Assembly: GCA_024400895.1 (NCBI GenBank) | Contig: JAKSMA010000039.1 | Coordinates: 1 to 13,096, forward strand | Origin: Muribaculaceae bacterium | GTDB lineage: Bacteria; Bacteroidota; Bacteroidia; Bacteroidales; Muribaculaceae | Length of the DNA: 13,096 nt | Direction: 5' to 3' | Notes under the pieces: generated by a model | What the model was told of the DNA's origin: nothing | Database searches by the model: none | The model's input: the letters and a program-made list of their open reading frames with translations, nothing else | Program-made: the position numbers and the translations under genes | Shown here: positions 6,980 to 13,096 of the stretch, one piece after another | Layout of the letters: each line of letters begins with the position of its first letter | Position numbering within the stretch: position 1 is the stretch's first letter

Positions 6980-8062
6980 ATGAGCAACATCAAGAAAATC
7001 GTACTCACAGGCGGTCCTTGCGCAGGTAAGACCACTGCATTAGTAAAAATCATAGAATATTTCTCAAGCCGTGGCTACAAGGTGTTCACTGTGCCTGAAG
7101 TTCCCACTATTTTCCTCCAGGCCGGTATGGACTACCTGACTAAAAACAAGGCCCTTTTCTATGAAGGCGAAAAGGCCACTCTTGAAATACAGATGGCAAT
7201 GGAACGCTCGTTCATGAAAATGGCTGAGCAATGCGAAGAGCCTACCGTAGTGATTTGCGACCGTGGCGCGCTCGACATTTCAGCATATCTTCCTGCAGAA
7301 ATGTGGCAAGAAATCACCTCGCTGTGCGGAACAACTTCGGCAGAACTTCGCGAATCGTACGATGCAGTGCTCCACCTCGTGTCGGCTGCCGACGGTGCTG
7401 AACAATTCTACAACACTACCAGCAACGAAGTGCGCACTGAAGGACTTGAACTGGCTCGCACACTCGACAAGAAGGTGATTGAAGCCTGGGCTGGTCATCC
7501 ACACTTGCGTGTAATCAACAACCACGAAGACTTTGACCACAAACTCGGACGCGTGCTTCAAGAGATTTCAAGTGTGCTCGAATTGCCTCAACCAATCGAG
7601 GAAAGCAGAAAGTACATCGTGGAGGTGCAAGGCGAAATAGAAGGTGCCGTAAAGAGCGAAATCACTCAAACCTATCTGGTGGCAGAGCCCGACTGCGAAG
7701 TGCGTCTGCGCCGTCGTGAATGGCAGGGCAAGCCGTTCTATATCCACACCACCACCAAGCGCAATACACAGAGCGAACAACTAAACACCGAACGCCAAAT
7801 AAGCAAAAATCTCTACACTTCACTGCTCCAGCAAGCCGACCCATATCGCCAAACTATCGAAAAGACGCGCTGCAGCTTTATCTGGAAAGGCCAATATTTC
7901 GAACTCGACACCTACAAAACTCCCTGCGAGGGTCTCGTGATTCTCGAAACCAGAGATGTGGCCGCAGGCGAAGCGGTGAAATTCCCACCTTTCTTGCGTG
8001 TGCTTGAAGATATCACAGGCAACAAGAAATACTACAACTACACTATGGCTGTGAAGCACTAA
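6980..8062 (+). CDS. TTD14-like P-loop ATPase/GTPase with CYTH-like domain
   Basis: The 360-residue product begins with a P-loop NTPase domain of the AAA_28 type. Its Walker A motif GGPCAGKT is at 11-18 and a CDRGALD motif near 93-99 is like the DRG/DRS motif of nucleoside-kinase-like P-loop proteins. From about residue 205 to the end is a CYTH-like (triphosphate tunnel) domain: VEVQGE, EITQTYL, EVRLRRREW, a TTTKR strand near 260 and a late ELDTYKTP strand. A small P-loop kinase fused to CYTH is the layout of the eukaryotic trafficking factor TTD14, described as binding GTP and phospholipid, and of uncharacterised bacterial relatives. A kinase or triphosphate-binding role is plausible; the substrate is unknown. 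The hydrolase gene follows after 33 bp, probably in the same transcript. Confidence 0.85.
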   Translation: MSNIKKIVLTGGPCAGKTTALVKIIEYFSSRGYKVFTVPEVPTIFLQAGMDYLTKNKALFYEGEKATLEIQMAMERSFMKMAEQCEEPTVVICDRGALDISAYLPAEMWQEITSLCGTTSAELRESYDAVLHLVSAADGAEQFYNTTSNEVRTEGLELARTLDKKVIEAWAGHPHLRVINNHEDFDHKLGRVLQEISSVLELPQPIEESRKYIVEVQGEIEGAVKSEITQTYLVAEPDCEVRLRRREWQGKPFYIHTTTKRNTQSEQLNTERQISKNLYTSLLQQADPYRQTIEKTRCSFIWKGQYFELDTYKTPCEGLVILETRDVAAGEAVKFPPFLRVLEDITGNKKYYNYTMAVKH

Positions 8063-8095
8063 CAAGTGGCATTCACACCATTCAGAACATTTTTT

Positions 8096-8854
8096 ATGAG
8101 CAAACTTTTCCTTGCATTTATCATATCGCTCCTCGCTTTCAGCGCTCGCTGTGAGAACGGAGTGGACCAAGTGATTGCCATCAACGGCATCACCACTCAC
8201 TATGTGACCGCCGGTCCGGAAAACGGCCCTGCAGTGATTATGGTGCATGGCAATGGCGGATCGTACAAGGCGATGGAAGTGCCAATGAAAGTGATGGCCG
8301 ACGCTGGCTATCGCGTCTACGCCCTCGACTCGCGTGGGCAAGGCCAGAACGCCCCTCTCGACGAATACCACTATTTCGACATGGCAGAGGATGTGAACGC
8401 ATTCATCGAAAAGATGCACCTGCAGCAACCTGTGGTGCTGGGATTCAGCGACGGCGGCATTATAGCCATTGAGTTGGCGATGATGCACCCTGGCAATGTG
8501 AAGGCGATTGGTGCCTGCGGTGCCAATGTGCAACCCGACGGCATCGTTCCTAAAGCCTACGCCGATTTCAAGAAGTGGGTGGACGACGCCCGAAAAGCAG
8601 GGGAAAAGATTCCCGCGCTCACGCTGATGCTGGTTGAAGAGCCTTCGCTCACACCGGAGCAACTGCAAACCATCAGTGTACCCACACTCATTATGGCGGG
8701 CGAAAACGACCTCATCACCTTTGAGCACACCGTGCACATCCACAAAAACATCAAGGGCAGCAGCATGCTCATCCTTGGTGGCGAAGACCACGGCTCATAC
8801 GTGAACAGCGGCAAAGCAGCCCAATATTTCATGACATTCCTCAAGGGACTGTAA
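8096..8854 (+). CDS. Exported alpha/beta-hydrolase
   Basis: The 252-residue product starts at the ATG at 8096; a GTG at 8066 would only add residues before a good signal peptide. Residues 1-17 are hydrophobic (LFLAFIISLLAF), so export to the periplasm is predicted. The alpha/beta-hydrolase fold is clear: oxyanion motif HGNGG at 51-55, DSRGQGQN at 78-85, nucleophile elbow GFSDG with Ser118, acid Asp205 in GENDLI, and His232 in EDHGSY. The cap region between about 140 and 190 is short. The family covers esterases, lipases, peptidases and dehalogenases, and the substrate cannot be read from sequence. It is the second gene of a probable two-gene operon, with a terminator about 60 bp downstream. 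The stop codon overlaps the start of a dispersed repeat. Confidence 0.9.
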   Translation: MSKLFLAFIISLLAFSARCENGVDQVIAINGITTHYVTAGPENGPAVIMVHGNGGSYKAMEVPMKVMADAGYRVYALDSRGQGQNAPLDEYHYFDMAEDVNAFIEKMHLQQPVVLGFSDGGIIAIELAMMHPGNVKAIGACGANVQPDGIVPKAYADFKKWVDDARKAGEKIPALTLMLVEEPSLTPEQLQTISVPTLIMAGENDLITFEHTVHIHKNIKGSSMLILGGEDHGSYVNSGKAAQYFMTFLKGL

Positions 8855-8892
8855 AATATTGCCATTTGCTCCTAATGAACTTTCTGGGTTAA
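8853..8892 (+). repeat. Dispersed repeat, copy C
   Basis: This copy begins AAAATATTGCCATTTG and ends CTTTCTGGGTTAA, closely matching copy B at 4626-4667, with its CCTAATGAACTTTCTGGG half also matching the inverted copy at 4495-4520. Its first two bases belong to the hydrolase TAA stop codon, so the repeat directly abuts the gene end. Confidence 0.65.
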
Positions 8893-8914
8893 CCATCCAC
8901 ACACATGATATATG

Positions 8915-8950
8915 ACAGAGGAATCTCCTGCAGTTTTCTCTGTTTTTTTT
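8915..8950 (+). terminator. Rho-independent terminator after the hydrolase gene
   Basis: ACAGAG (8915-8920) pairs with CTCTGT (8938-8943). The stem can extend by GAA/TTT, giving about 9 bp with one wobble. A run of T residues to 8950 follows directly, as expected for intrinsic termination of the two-gene operon. Confidence 0.7.
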
Positions 8951-9045
8951 GTTCAATCGCCCTCTAAACTTACAAAATTCAACAAATTAGCTATTTTTCA
9001 CTACAAACCGCTCAAAATTCGTTTTATCATATTAATATTTTTTAC

Positions 9046-9053
9046 TAATTTTG
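9046..9053 (+). promoter_or_regulatory. -7 promoter element for the HAF-like secreted protein
   Basis: TAATTTTG is an exact TAnnTTTG match. A TTTT near 9022-9025, with 20 bp spacing, is a 3-of-4 match to the TTTG -33 box. The transcript would begin near 9060 with an AT-rich leader of about 85 nt. Confidence 0.55.
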
Positions 9054-9144
9054 TACTCACAACAGGTATCATACACTCAAACGCAAACTTTAATCACTGA
9101 TAATTATAAATTAAATTATTATAAACACTCCTAAAACATTTTTT

Positions 9145-10437
9145 ATGAAGAAATTCTTTACTCTTCTCACAGTGGCTTCGATGGCTACTGGCGCTTTTGC
9201 ACAAACAGTCAGCCCTTCTAACGAAGAGGTGCAACTCGTTGGCGAAGGCATGTCGCACAACACGCAATATGTGGTGGGCACAAACTATGTAACTTTTGCT
9301 CCTGCTGTCTGGTGCGTTTCAACCGACAAAGTTATCAACTTTACCGAGCTTGAAGAAGCTCAATTCCATGGTGTGAGCAATGCCGGTGTGATTGTTGGCT
9401 CTCACACCTACGCTATCAAAGCCAACTTAGACGGCACTGTGGTGGAACTCTTTGCCGACAAGGGCAACCTCGTGGAAGATGAATGGGGCTCGTACTACGA
9501 CAAAGAAGCAGGCTCCGACGCTTGGAACATCACTCCTGACGGAAAATACATCGTGGGCGACTACTTCGACAATGCCTACAAAACTATCCCTTGCGTTTGG
9601 ACTGCCGACAACCAACGCATCGACCTTCCAATGCCTGATTTCGCAACATTCCCATTCGAAATCGACGGTGCAGGCGCTCGCTGGATTAGCGACGACGGCA
9701 AGGTGATTCTTGGTTATGTGAACGACAACTTCGGTACTTGGCCAGCAGTTTACTGGACCATGAACGACGATGGCTCTTACACTTGCCACCCACTTTGCAC
9801 CGACTACTATGGCGAAACTCCAGATGCTGGCAAGCCATATATGTTCTTCACTCCTACAGCATTAAGCGGCAACGGCGAATGGATTACACTGCAAGTGGCT
9901 CCACCTTACGACATGTTCAACTGGGAAGAGCCAAAAGTGCAATGTGCTCGCATGAACCTCAAGACCATGCAAATCGAAACCTTCGGCGATGGCTCAGAAG
10001 TGTTCGACATGGCAGCTATTGCTAACAATGGTACTGCAGTTGGTTACCTCGACCCAGGCTCAATGTTCGGTCGTATCGGCACCATCTGGTTCCCTCACAA
10101 AGAGCCAACCATCGTGAACAACATTTTCCCAGGCAACGACTACTTCGACGCCACTCTTGGTGGTATGGGTTGCAACACCCCTTGCTTCATCACTCCTGAC
10201 GCAAGTTGCTTCGGCGGTTTCGCAATGGCAAACGAAGATGACCCCGACATCACCAGCTACATTATGGACCTTCCAGAGCCTACAGCAATTCCTGATGTAG
10301 TGGCCGACAAGAAGCAAAACAGCGACGTGAAGGTGAAGGGTACATTCGACCTCAATGGCCGCCGCTTGCAAGGCGACAAGTCGAAACTCGCTCCTGGCAT
10401 CTACGTAATCGACGGCAAGAAGGAAATCGTACGCTAA
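9145..10437 (+). CDS. Secreted HAF-like repeat protein with C-terminal sorting-like tail
   Basis: The 430-residue product has a signal peptide (1-20, ending GAFAQ). The body contains about five imperfect repeats of the form S-x-x-G-x-x-VG followed by a P-A-V-W-like strand: HGVSNAGVIVGS, NITPDGKYIVGDY...PCVW, WISDDGKVILGY...PAVYW, AIANNGTAVGY...TIW and FITPDASCFGGF. This spacing resembles extracellular HAF repeats and suggests a beta-propeller. The last 33 residues (GTFDLNGRRL...LAPGIYVIDGKK) match the style of Bacteroidetes secretion tails, so surface display or release is inferred. Its own promoter lies upstream and a strong terminator downstream, so it is probably monocistronic. I do not recognise a named function. 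Confidence 0.88.
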   Translation: MKKFFTLLTVASMATGAFAQTVSPSNEEVQLVGEGMSHNTQYVVGTNYVTFAPAVWCVSTDKVINFTELEEAQFHGVSNAGVIVGSHTYAIKANLDGTVVELFADKGNLVEDEWGSYYDKEAGSDAWNITPDGKYIVGDYFDNAYKTIPCVWTADNQRIDLPMPDFATFPFEIDGAGARWISDDGKVILGYVNDNFGTWPAVYWTMNDDGSYTCHPLCTDYYGETPDAGKPYMFFTPTALSGNGEWITLQVAPPYDMFNWEEPKVQCARMNLKTMQIETFGDGSEVFDMAAIANNGTAVGYLDPGSMFGRIGTIWFPHKEPTIVNNIFPGNDYFDATLGGMGCNTPCFITPDASCFGGFAMANEDDPDITSYIMDLPEPTAIPDVVADKKQNSDVKVKGTFDLNGRRLQGDKSKLAPGIYVIDGKKEIVR

Positions 10438-10477
10438 TCGCGAATCATTCTCTCAAAAAATATTTTCTATCACAAAT

Positions 10478-10515
10478 AATGGGATTGTGCCTCACTGGCG
10501 CAATCCCATTTATTT
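10478..10515 (+). terminator. Strong hairpin terminator
   Basis: A 14-bp stem (10478-10491 with 10497-10510) closes on the 5-nt loop TCACT, with one G-T wobble. It sits 40 bp past the stop codon at 10437 and is followed by TATTTTG. The U-tract is modest but the stem is long. Confidence 0.75.
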
Positions 10516-10641
10516 TGCCCCCCATCCTCCCCCAGACCGTCCGAAAACAAAAAAAACGCTCTTGCGAGCGAGCAAAATAGGCGCAGGTAATAGGAATGAC
10601 AACTCTTTTTTCAAAAAGCTGCATCAAAAAGCTTCACACAC

Positions 10642-10736
10642 AATTTTGTAGGGACGCTCGGCCCGAGCGTCCGGCATCTAACAAATTGACAACCAAATGT
10701 AAAGCGGACGCTTGAGCCAAGCGTTCCTACAAAATT
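10642..10736. repeat. REP/BIME-like palindromic pair, cluster 1
   Basis: Copy 1 (10647-10673) contains GGACGCTCGG, a single C and CCGAGCGTCC, a perfect 10-bp inverted repeat. Copy 2 (10705-10731) is a slightly diverged version in opposite outer orientation. The whole 95-bp unit has terminal inverted repeats: AATTTTGTAGGGACGCTCGG on the left, its near complement ending CCTACAAAATT on the right. This resembles REP doublets mobilised in trans by RAYT-type transposases; no such gene is in the window. Confidence 0.75.
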
Positions 10737-10938
10737 TCCACTGACCCGGTTTATTTTTGTTTTTGTGATTCTTCCCCACCATTTTCCCACTGAGCCCACC
10801 AAGAGCGTTCCATCTCCACATGGCTGCTACGCGGGGTGTTTTCTATTTTGGAAATCTACAAATGCAATTTCCATTTTTTATTTGCGAAGTTGGGAGAATC
10901 TATTGTCAAAATGAGAGCAAATTCCGACAGGTGCGGTT

Positions 10939-10946
10939 TAATTTTG
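10939..10946 (+). promoter_or_regulatory. Orphan -7 element
   Basis: TAATTTTG exactly matches TAnnTTTG but has no -33 match. No gene follows for 900 bp. It may start an untranslated transcript of about 220 nt ending at the hairpin at 11134-11170, or be a chance match in AT-rich DNA. Confidence 0.3.
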
Positions 10947-11133
10947 CATCGTAATCAGAAATCAACGCCACACACAACGCGGCAGACCGACGAAAGATTA
11001 CGCAACCCAAACGATTCAATGAACAAAGAGTAATTTCATAAAAAGTTTTCTTCATTCCGTTTCTATAAATTTATCTTATTGGCCTTAAATCTAATAGAAA
11101 AAACATTCTGTGTTTTTAGAGGAGTAGTTATGG

Positions 11134-11170
11134 ACCAATCGTCGGCAGGGATGCTAACGATTGGTTTTTT
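11134..11170 (+). terminator. Intrinsic-terminator-like hairpin
   Basis: ACCAATCGT (11134-11142) pairs perfectly with ACGATTGGT (11157-11165) across a 14-nt loop and runs into six T residues (11165-11170). It is not next to any coding gene. Confidence 0.55.
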
Positions 11171-11216
11171 CTGCCTCACACAGACGCAACAGATTTAAAC
11201 AGAATTTTTAAAAAGA

Positions 11217-11248
11217 AGTCAACAAGTCTACAGGTCAACGAGTCAACA
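11217..11248. repeat. 8-bp tandem repeat, four units
   Basis: Four successive octamers read AGTCAACA, AGTCTACA, GGTCAACG, AGTCAACA. A partial fifth unit (AGTG) follows. Units differ by no more than two bases from the consensus. Confidence 0.65.
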
Positions 11249-11278
11249 AGTGTTTGGACTACGGGGCTATCAAGGCGC

Positions 11279-11427
11279 TGTAGGGACGCTCGGCTCGAGC
11301 GTCCGAAGCACAACACACTGACAAACAGCCAATTTCCCACACAGACGCTCGACTCAAGCGTCCGATTCCTAACATATTGAATTTCATCGATTATGGTATC
11401 CGGACGCTCGAGCCGAGCTTCCCTACA
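11279..11427. repeat. REP/BIME-like palindromic triplet, cluster 2
   Basis: There are three copies: 11279-11305 (GGACGCTCGGCTCGAGCGTCC centre), 11342-11364 (GACGCTCGACTCAAGCGTCC) and 11401-11427 (GGACGCTCGAGCCGAGCTTCC). Copy starts are about 60 bp apart. The outer ends are inverted (TGTAGGGA on the left, TCCCTACA on the right), as in cluster 1. Linkers share a TAACA-ATTGA-like segment with cluster 1, so the repeat unit is longer than the palindrome alone. Confidence 0.75.
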
Positions 11428-11481
11428 AACTTGACAACAGAAATGTTTATTTCTTGTTTATCGCCTTGCGGAGGGTGGTGG

Positions 11482-11612
11482 CCTTCCGTAAGGAAGGTGG
11501 TGGGGTGAGTGGATGATTTTGTCTGGGAGCTTGCTCACAAGGAAAATCATGCGCTCATACCGCCAGGTGCGTCAGCACCCACCCTACGCGAGGGGTATAT
11601 CTCGGTTTTTGT
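11482..11612 (+). other. GC-rich multi-hairpin block, possible structured RNA
   Basis: Four potential hairpins lie in a row: CCTTCC-GTAA-GGAAGG (11482-11497, a GNRA-type loop), ATGATTTT/AAAATCAT (11513-11550), GGTGC-GTCA-GCACC (11566-11578) and CGAG/CTCG (11589-11604) followed by a T-rich run. The first is flanked on both sides by GGTGGTGG. No known RNA family was recognised. Confidence 0.35.
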
Positions 11613-11800
11613 TTTTCATCCCCACCTGTTTTCCACAGAGTTCTACTGCTGGCCTTCAGCCCTTCTTTTGGCTACAAGAAACCGCCACTCTTGTCACCAC
11701 GTCATAAAGACAATGTGCCGGGAGGAGGGGGCGACTGGGGGTGTCACTGCGACGGCGGGGGGAGTTCGGAGTTAATAATGTCTAAAAAAGGAAAGGGGGA

Positions 11801-11832
11801 TTTGTTGTTTTTTTAATTATTATGTAAATTTG
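11801..11832 (+). promoter_or_regulatory. Promoter of the leucine-rich-repeat surface protein
   Basis: TTTG (11801-11804) and TAAATTTG (11825-11832) are both exact Bacteroidetes -33 and -7 matches, separated by 20 bp. This is the best promoter in the window. The start site would be near 11839, with a leader of about 33 nt before the ATG at 11873. Confidence 0.7.
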
Positions 11833-11872
11833 TAAGATAATATATGCATAATAACAAAAAACTTCTCTTTAT

Positions 11873-12187
11873 ATGAATAGATTACTTTCACTTTTGCTTT
11901 TTATCGCATTTAGTGTCCCCATGTGGGGTGTAACCTACACTGTCGACAACCTGCTCTATGAGCTTGTAACATCTCCGTCGGGCTCTACTCCTGGCACTGT
12001 TAAGTGTATCGGCTTTGACAAGGACTTGACCACTAACACAGCGCTCTCGATTCCGCATGTAATTACCGTTAACGGCAGCTCGTTCTACGTGAACACTATT
12101 GCCAACAGCGCATTTGTCGGCCAGACCAAGATTACCAGCGTGCGCCTGCACTACGGTATCAAGGAAAGTGAGGCCGATGCTTTCTAG
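11873..12187 (+). CDS. N-terminal fragment of the leucine-rich-repeat protein
   Basis: This is what standard translation would make: 104 residues with a signal peptide (about 1-19), a beta-rich N-terminal module (SPSGSTPGTVKCIGFDKD) and one and a half leucine-rich repeats (TIANSAFVGQTKITSVRL, then ESEADAF). It would be exported but probably not stably folded or anchored. It has a strong upstream promoter and an ATG without a clear Shine-Dalgarno site, usual for this phylum. Confidence 0.6.
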   Translation: MNRLLSLLLFIAFSVPMWGVTYTVDNLLYELVTSPSGSTPGTVKCIGFDKDLTTNTALSIPHVITVNGSSFYVNTIANSAFVGQTKITSVRLHYGIKESEADAF

Positions 12188-12226
12188 AACTGTAAAGGAC
12201 TCACCCACGTGCGGCTGCCGAGTTCT

Positions 12227-13096
12227 ATGGAGTATATCTACTCCAACGCTTTCGGCGGCTGTACTGCACTCACCAGCGTGTATTATGCAAGCACAACAGG
12301 AAAACTGAAAGGTTATTCAGCTTCGGCGTTCCCCTCAAGCACCAAGTGTACGCTGTATGTTCCGAAAACTTTGGAAAACACCAATGACCTACTTACCCAG
12401 AGCATATGGGGAGCTGACAAATTCAGGACCATTGAGAAGTCAAGCTATGCATGGGACATCTACATGGGCGATGGCACAATGGCTGTCGTCACCAAGCCTT
12501 CTACCGGTACGAGCGTTGACCACGAGTGCGCCATTATCGGTTTCAACAAGAACGGCGGTAACACAGGCGTTGCCGAAGGTATTTATCGCCCCTCAAGTTA
12601 TCGCGTGAGGCCTTCAAGTCAAGACCGCTACTTCAAGTATGTGACAGTGGCAGACTTCGCGTTTAGAGACAACACCGACCTCACCCAGCTCGACCTTTCA
12701 AACCTCACCGCTATCACCAGTTACGGACGCTCCATGTGCTTGAAAGCCACCAATCTCACCACTGTGCGCCTGGCTGGCGGTAAGCTCAGCGGCACAGCGT
12801 TTAGCTCTTGTAGCAAGTTGACCAGCGTAGACTTGGGCAGCGTGACTAATATTGGCGAAGCTGAGTTCTATGATAATGCAAGCCTTACCCTGCTTAACAT
12901 TCCTGCAACGGTAACAGCTATTGACCCAACTTTTGTAGACCTGTGCCCTGCACTCAAGGAAATCAAGGTGGCAACGGGCAACTCTTACTACGAGTCTTTT
13001 TCAAGCTCGCTCTACACCAAGGGACAGAAAGAACTCATCAAGGTGCCCCAGGCATACCAGTTCTCGGCTTACAAGACCTCTCCTCTGTGTGAAACC
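12227..13096 (+). CDS. Distal leucine-rich-repeat fragment, incomplete at window end
   Basis: The first in-frame ATG after the internal TAG is at 12227 (MEYIYSNAFGGC), and the frame stays open to the edge. The 290 visible residues contain AFGGCTALTSV, FRDNTDLTQLDL, SGTAFSSCSKLTSVDL, AEFYDNASLTLLNIP and VDLCPALKEIKV, all LRR_5-like. Between them, from about 12450, is a second copy of the N-terminal module. Started here, the product would lack a signal peptide, so export would fail. It is more likely the remainder of a broken gene, or part of an intact one if the stop is a sequencing error. Confidence 0.5.
   Translation, partial: MEYIYSNAFGGCTALTSVYYASTTGKLKGYSASAFPSSTKCTLYVPKTLENTNDLLTQSIWGADKFRTIEKSSYAWDIYMGDGTMAVVTKPSTGTSVDHECAIIGFNKNGGNTGVAEGIYRPSSYRVRPSSQDRYFKYVTVADFAFRDNTDLTQLDLSNLTAITSYGRSMCLKATNLTTVRLAGGKLSGTAFSSCSKLTSVDLGSVTNIGEAEFYDNASLTLLNIPATVTAIDPTFVDLCPALKEIKVATGNSYYESFSSSLYTKGQKELIKVPQAYQFSAYKTSPLCET

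Larger units (their letters stand above)
10511..11872. other. 1.36-kb gene-free stretch rich in repeats and hairpins
   Basis: No ORF here has credible protein-like composition. Candidate frames at 10836-11033 and 11509-11775 give low-complexity or arginine/histidine-rich products without recognisable domains, and they overlap hairpins or promoter elements. The stretch holds two clusters of palindromes, a tandem repeat, an isolated -7 element, a terminator-like hairpin and a GC-rich multi-hairpin block, each listed separately. Confidence 0.7.
11873..13096 (+). pseudogene. BspA-like leucine-rich-repeat surface protein, interrupted by TAG
   Basis: From the ATG at 11873 the frame has one stop, TAG at 12185-12187 (codon 105), and is then open to the last base of the window (408 codons in total). 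Both sides clearly belong to one protein: the stop falls inside a leucine-rich repeat, DAF-stop-NCKGLTHVRLP, which matches the later SNAFGGCTALTSVYY. A single C-to-T change in a CAG glutamine codon would explain it. The protein has a signal peptide (MNRLLSLLLFIAFSVPMWG) and LRR_5-type repeats as in BspA-like adhesins. TAG ends other genes here, so codon reassignment is unlikely. The 3' end lies outside the window. Confidence 0.75.

Noticed and set aside
6307..7053. 248-residue frame on the minus strand
   Set aside because: It is antisense to the AraC-type regulator, overlaps the start of the TTD14-like gene, and lacks recognisable motifs.
7820..8791. 323-residue minus-strand frame over the hydrolase
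   Set aside because: It is antisense to both operon genes; the His/Val-rich product is typical of a shadow frame.
8912..9100. 62-residue plus-strand frame
   Set aside because: It runs through a terminator hairpin and the -7 element of the next gene; composition is AT-driven.
10836..11033. 65-residue plus-strand frame starting at GTG
   Set aside because: It has no recognisable domain and contains an exact -7 element; probably chance.
11130..11198. 22-codon frame from ATG 11130 preceded by AGAGGAG
   Set aside because: It spans the terminator-like hairpin with no gene downstream to attenuate, and Shine-Dalgarno sites are not usual in this phylum.
11279..11427. CRISPR array
   Set aside because: The repeats are palindromic, diverged and of alternating outer orientation, with conserved rather than unique linkers, and no cas genes are present.
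11509..11775. Overlapping 88- and 64-residue frames
   Set aside because: Two frames over the same hairpin-rich block, neither with protein-like character.
12185..12187. TAG read as glutamine (recoded genome)
   Set aside because: TAG is the normal stop of the large GLUG gene, the small membrane protein gene and the AraC-type gene here.

Overview
The window looks like a chromosomal segment from a Bacteroidales bacterium (Prevotella/Muribaculaceae-like, inferred). Reasons: secreted proteins with short MKK-type signal peptides ending in A-Q, a lipoprotein with an acidic stretch after the lipid-bearing Cys, surface proteins with GLUG or leucine-rich repeats, C-terminal tails resembling sorting domains, and several copies of the Bacteroidetes -7 promoter element TAnnTTTG. 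No rRNA, tRNA, CRISPR array or transposase gene was seen.

Bases 14-5392 are transcribed leftward. In transcription order they hold a surface-type lipoprotein, a 39-residue single-span membrane protein, a secreted SUMF1/FGE-fold protein and a 1180-residue secreted GLUG protein carrying five CxxC modules. A divergent intergenic region (5393-5616) separates these from a rightward gene for a seven-helix membrane protein fused to an AraC-type DNA-binding domain. Three helically phased TTTATAA boxes lie at the predicted lipoprotein promoter and could be that regulator's operator.

Bases 6942-8950 form a probable two-gene operon with its own promoter and terminator. It encodes a P-loop plus CYTH-like protein resembling eukaryotic TTD14 and an exported alpha/beta hydrolase. 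Next is a monocistronic secreted protein of about 430 residues with HAF-like repeats and a C-terminal sorting-like tail (9145-10437), followed by a strong terminator.

Bases 10511-11872 (about 1.36 kb) lack a convincing gene but are full of structure: two clusters of REP/BIME-like palindromes, an 8-bp tandem repeat, an isolated -7 element and terminator that may delimit a small RNA, and a hairpin-rich GC-rich block. A well-formed promoter then drives a BspA-like leucine-rich-repeat surface protein. It is broken by an in-frame TAG at codon 105, but its frame stays open to the end of the window.

A second dispersed repeat family occurs three times: two inverted copies bracket about 175 bp between the small membrane protein gene and the SUMF1 gene, and one copy abuts the hydrolase stop codon. 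Together the window suggests cell-envelope and surface functions interleaved with non-autonomous repeats. I found no clear multi-gene defence or biosynthetic system.
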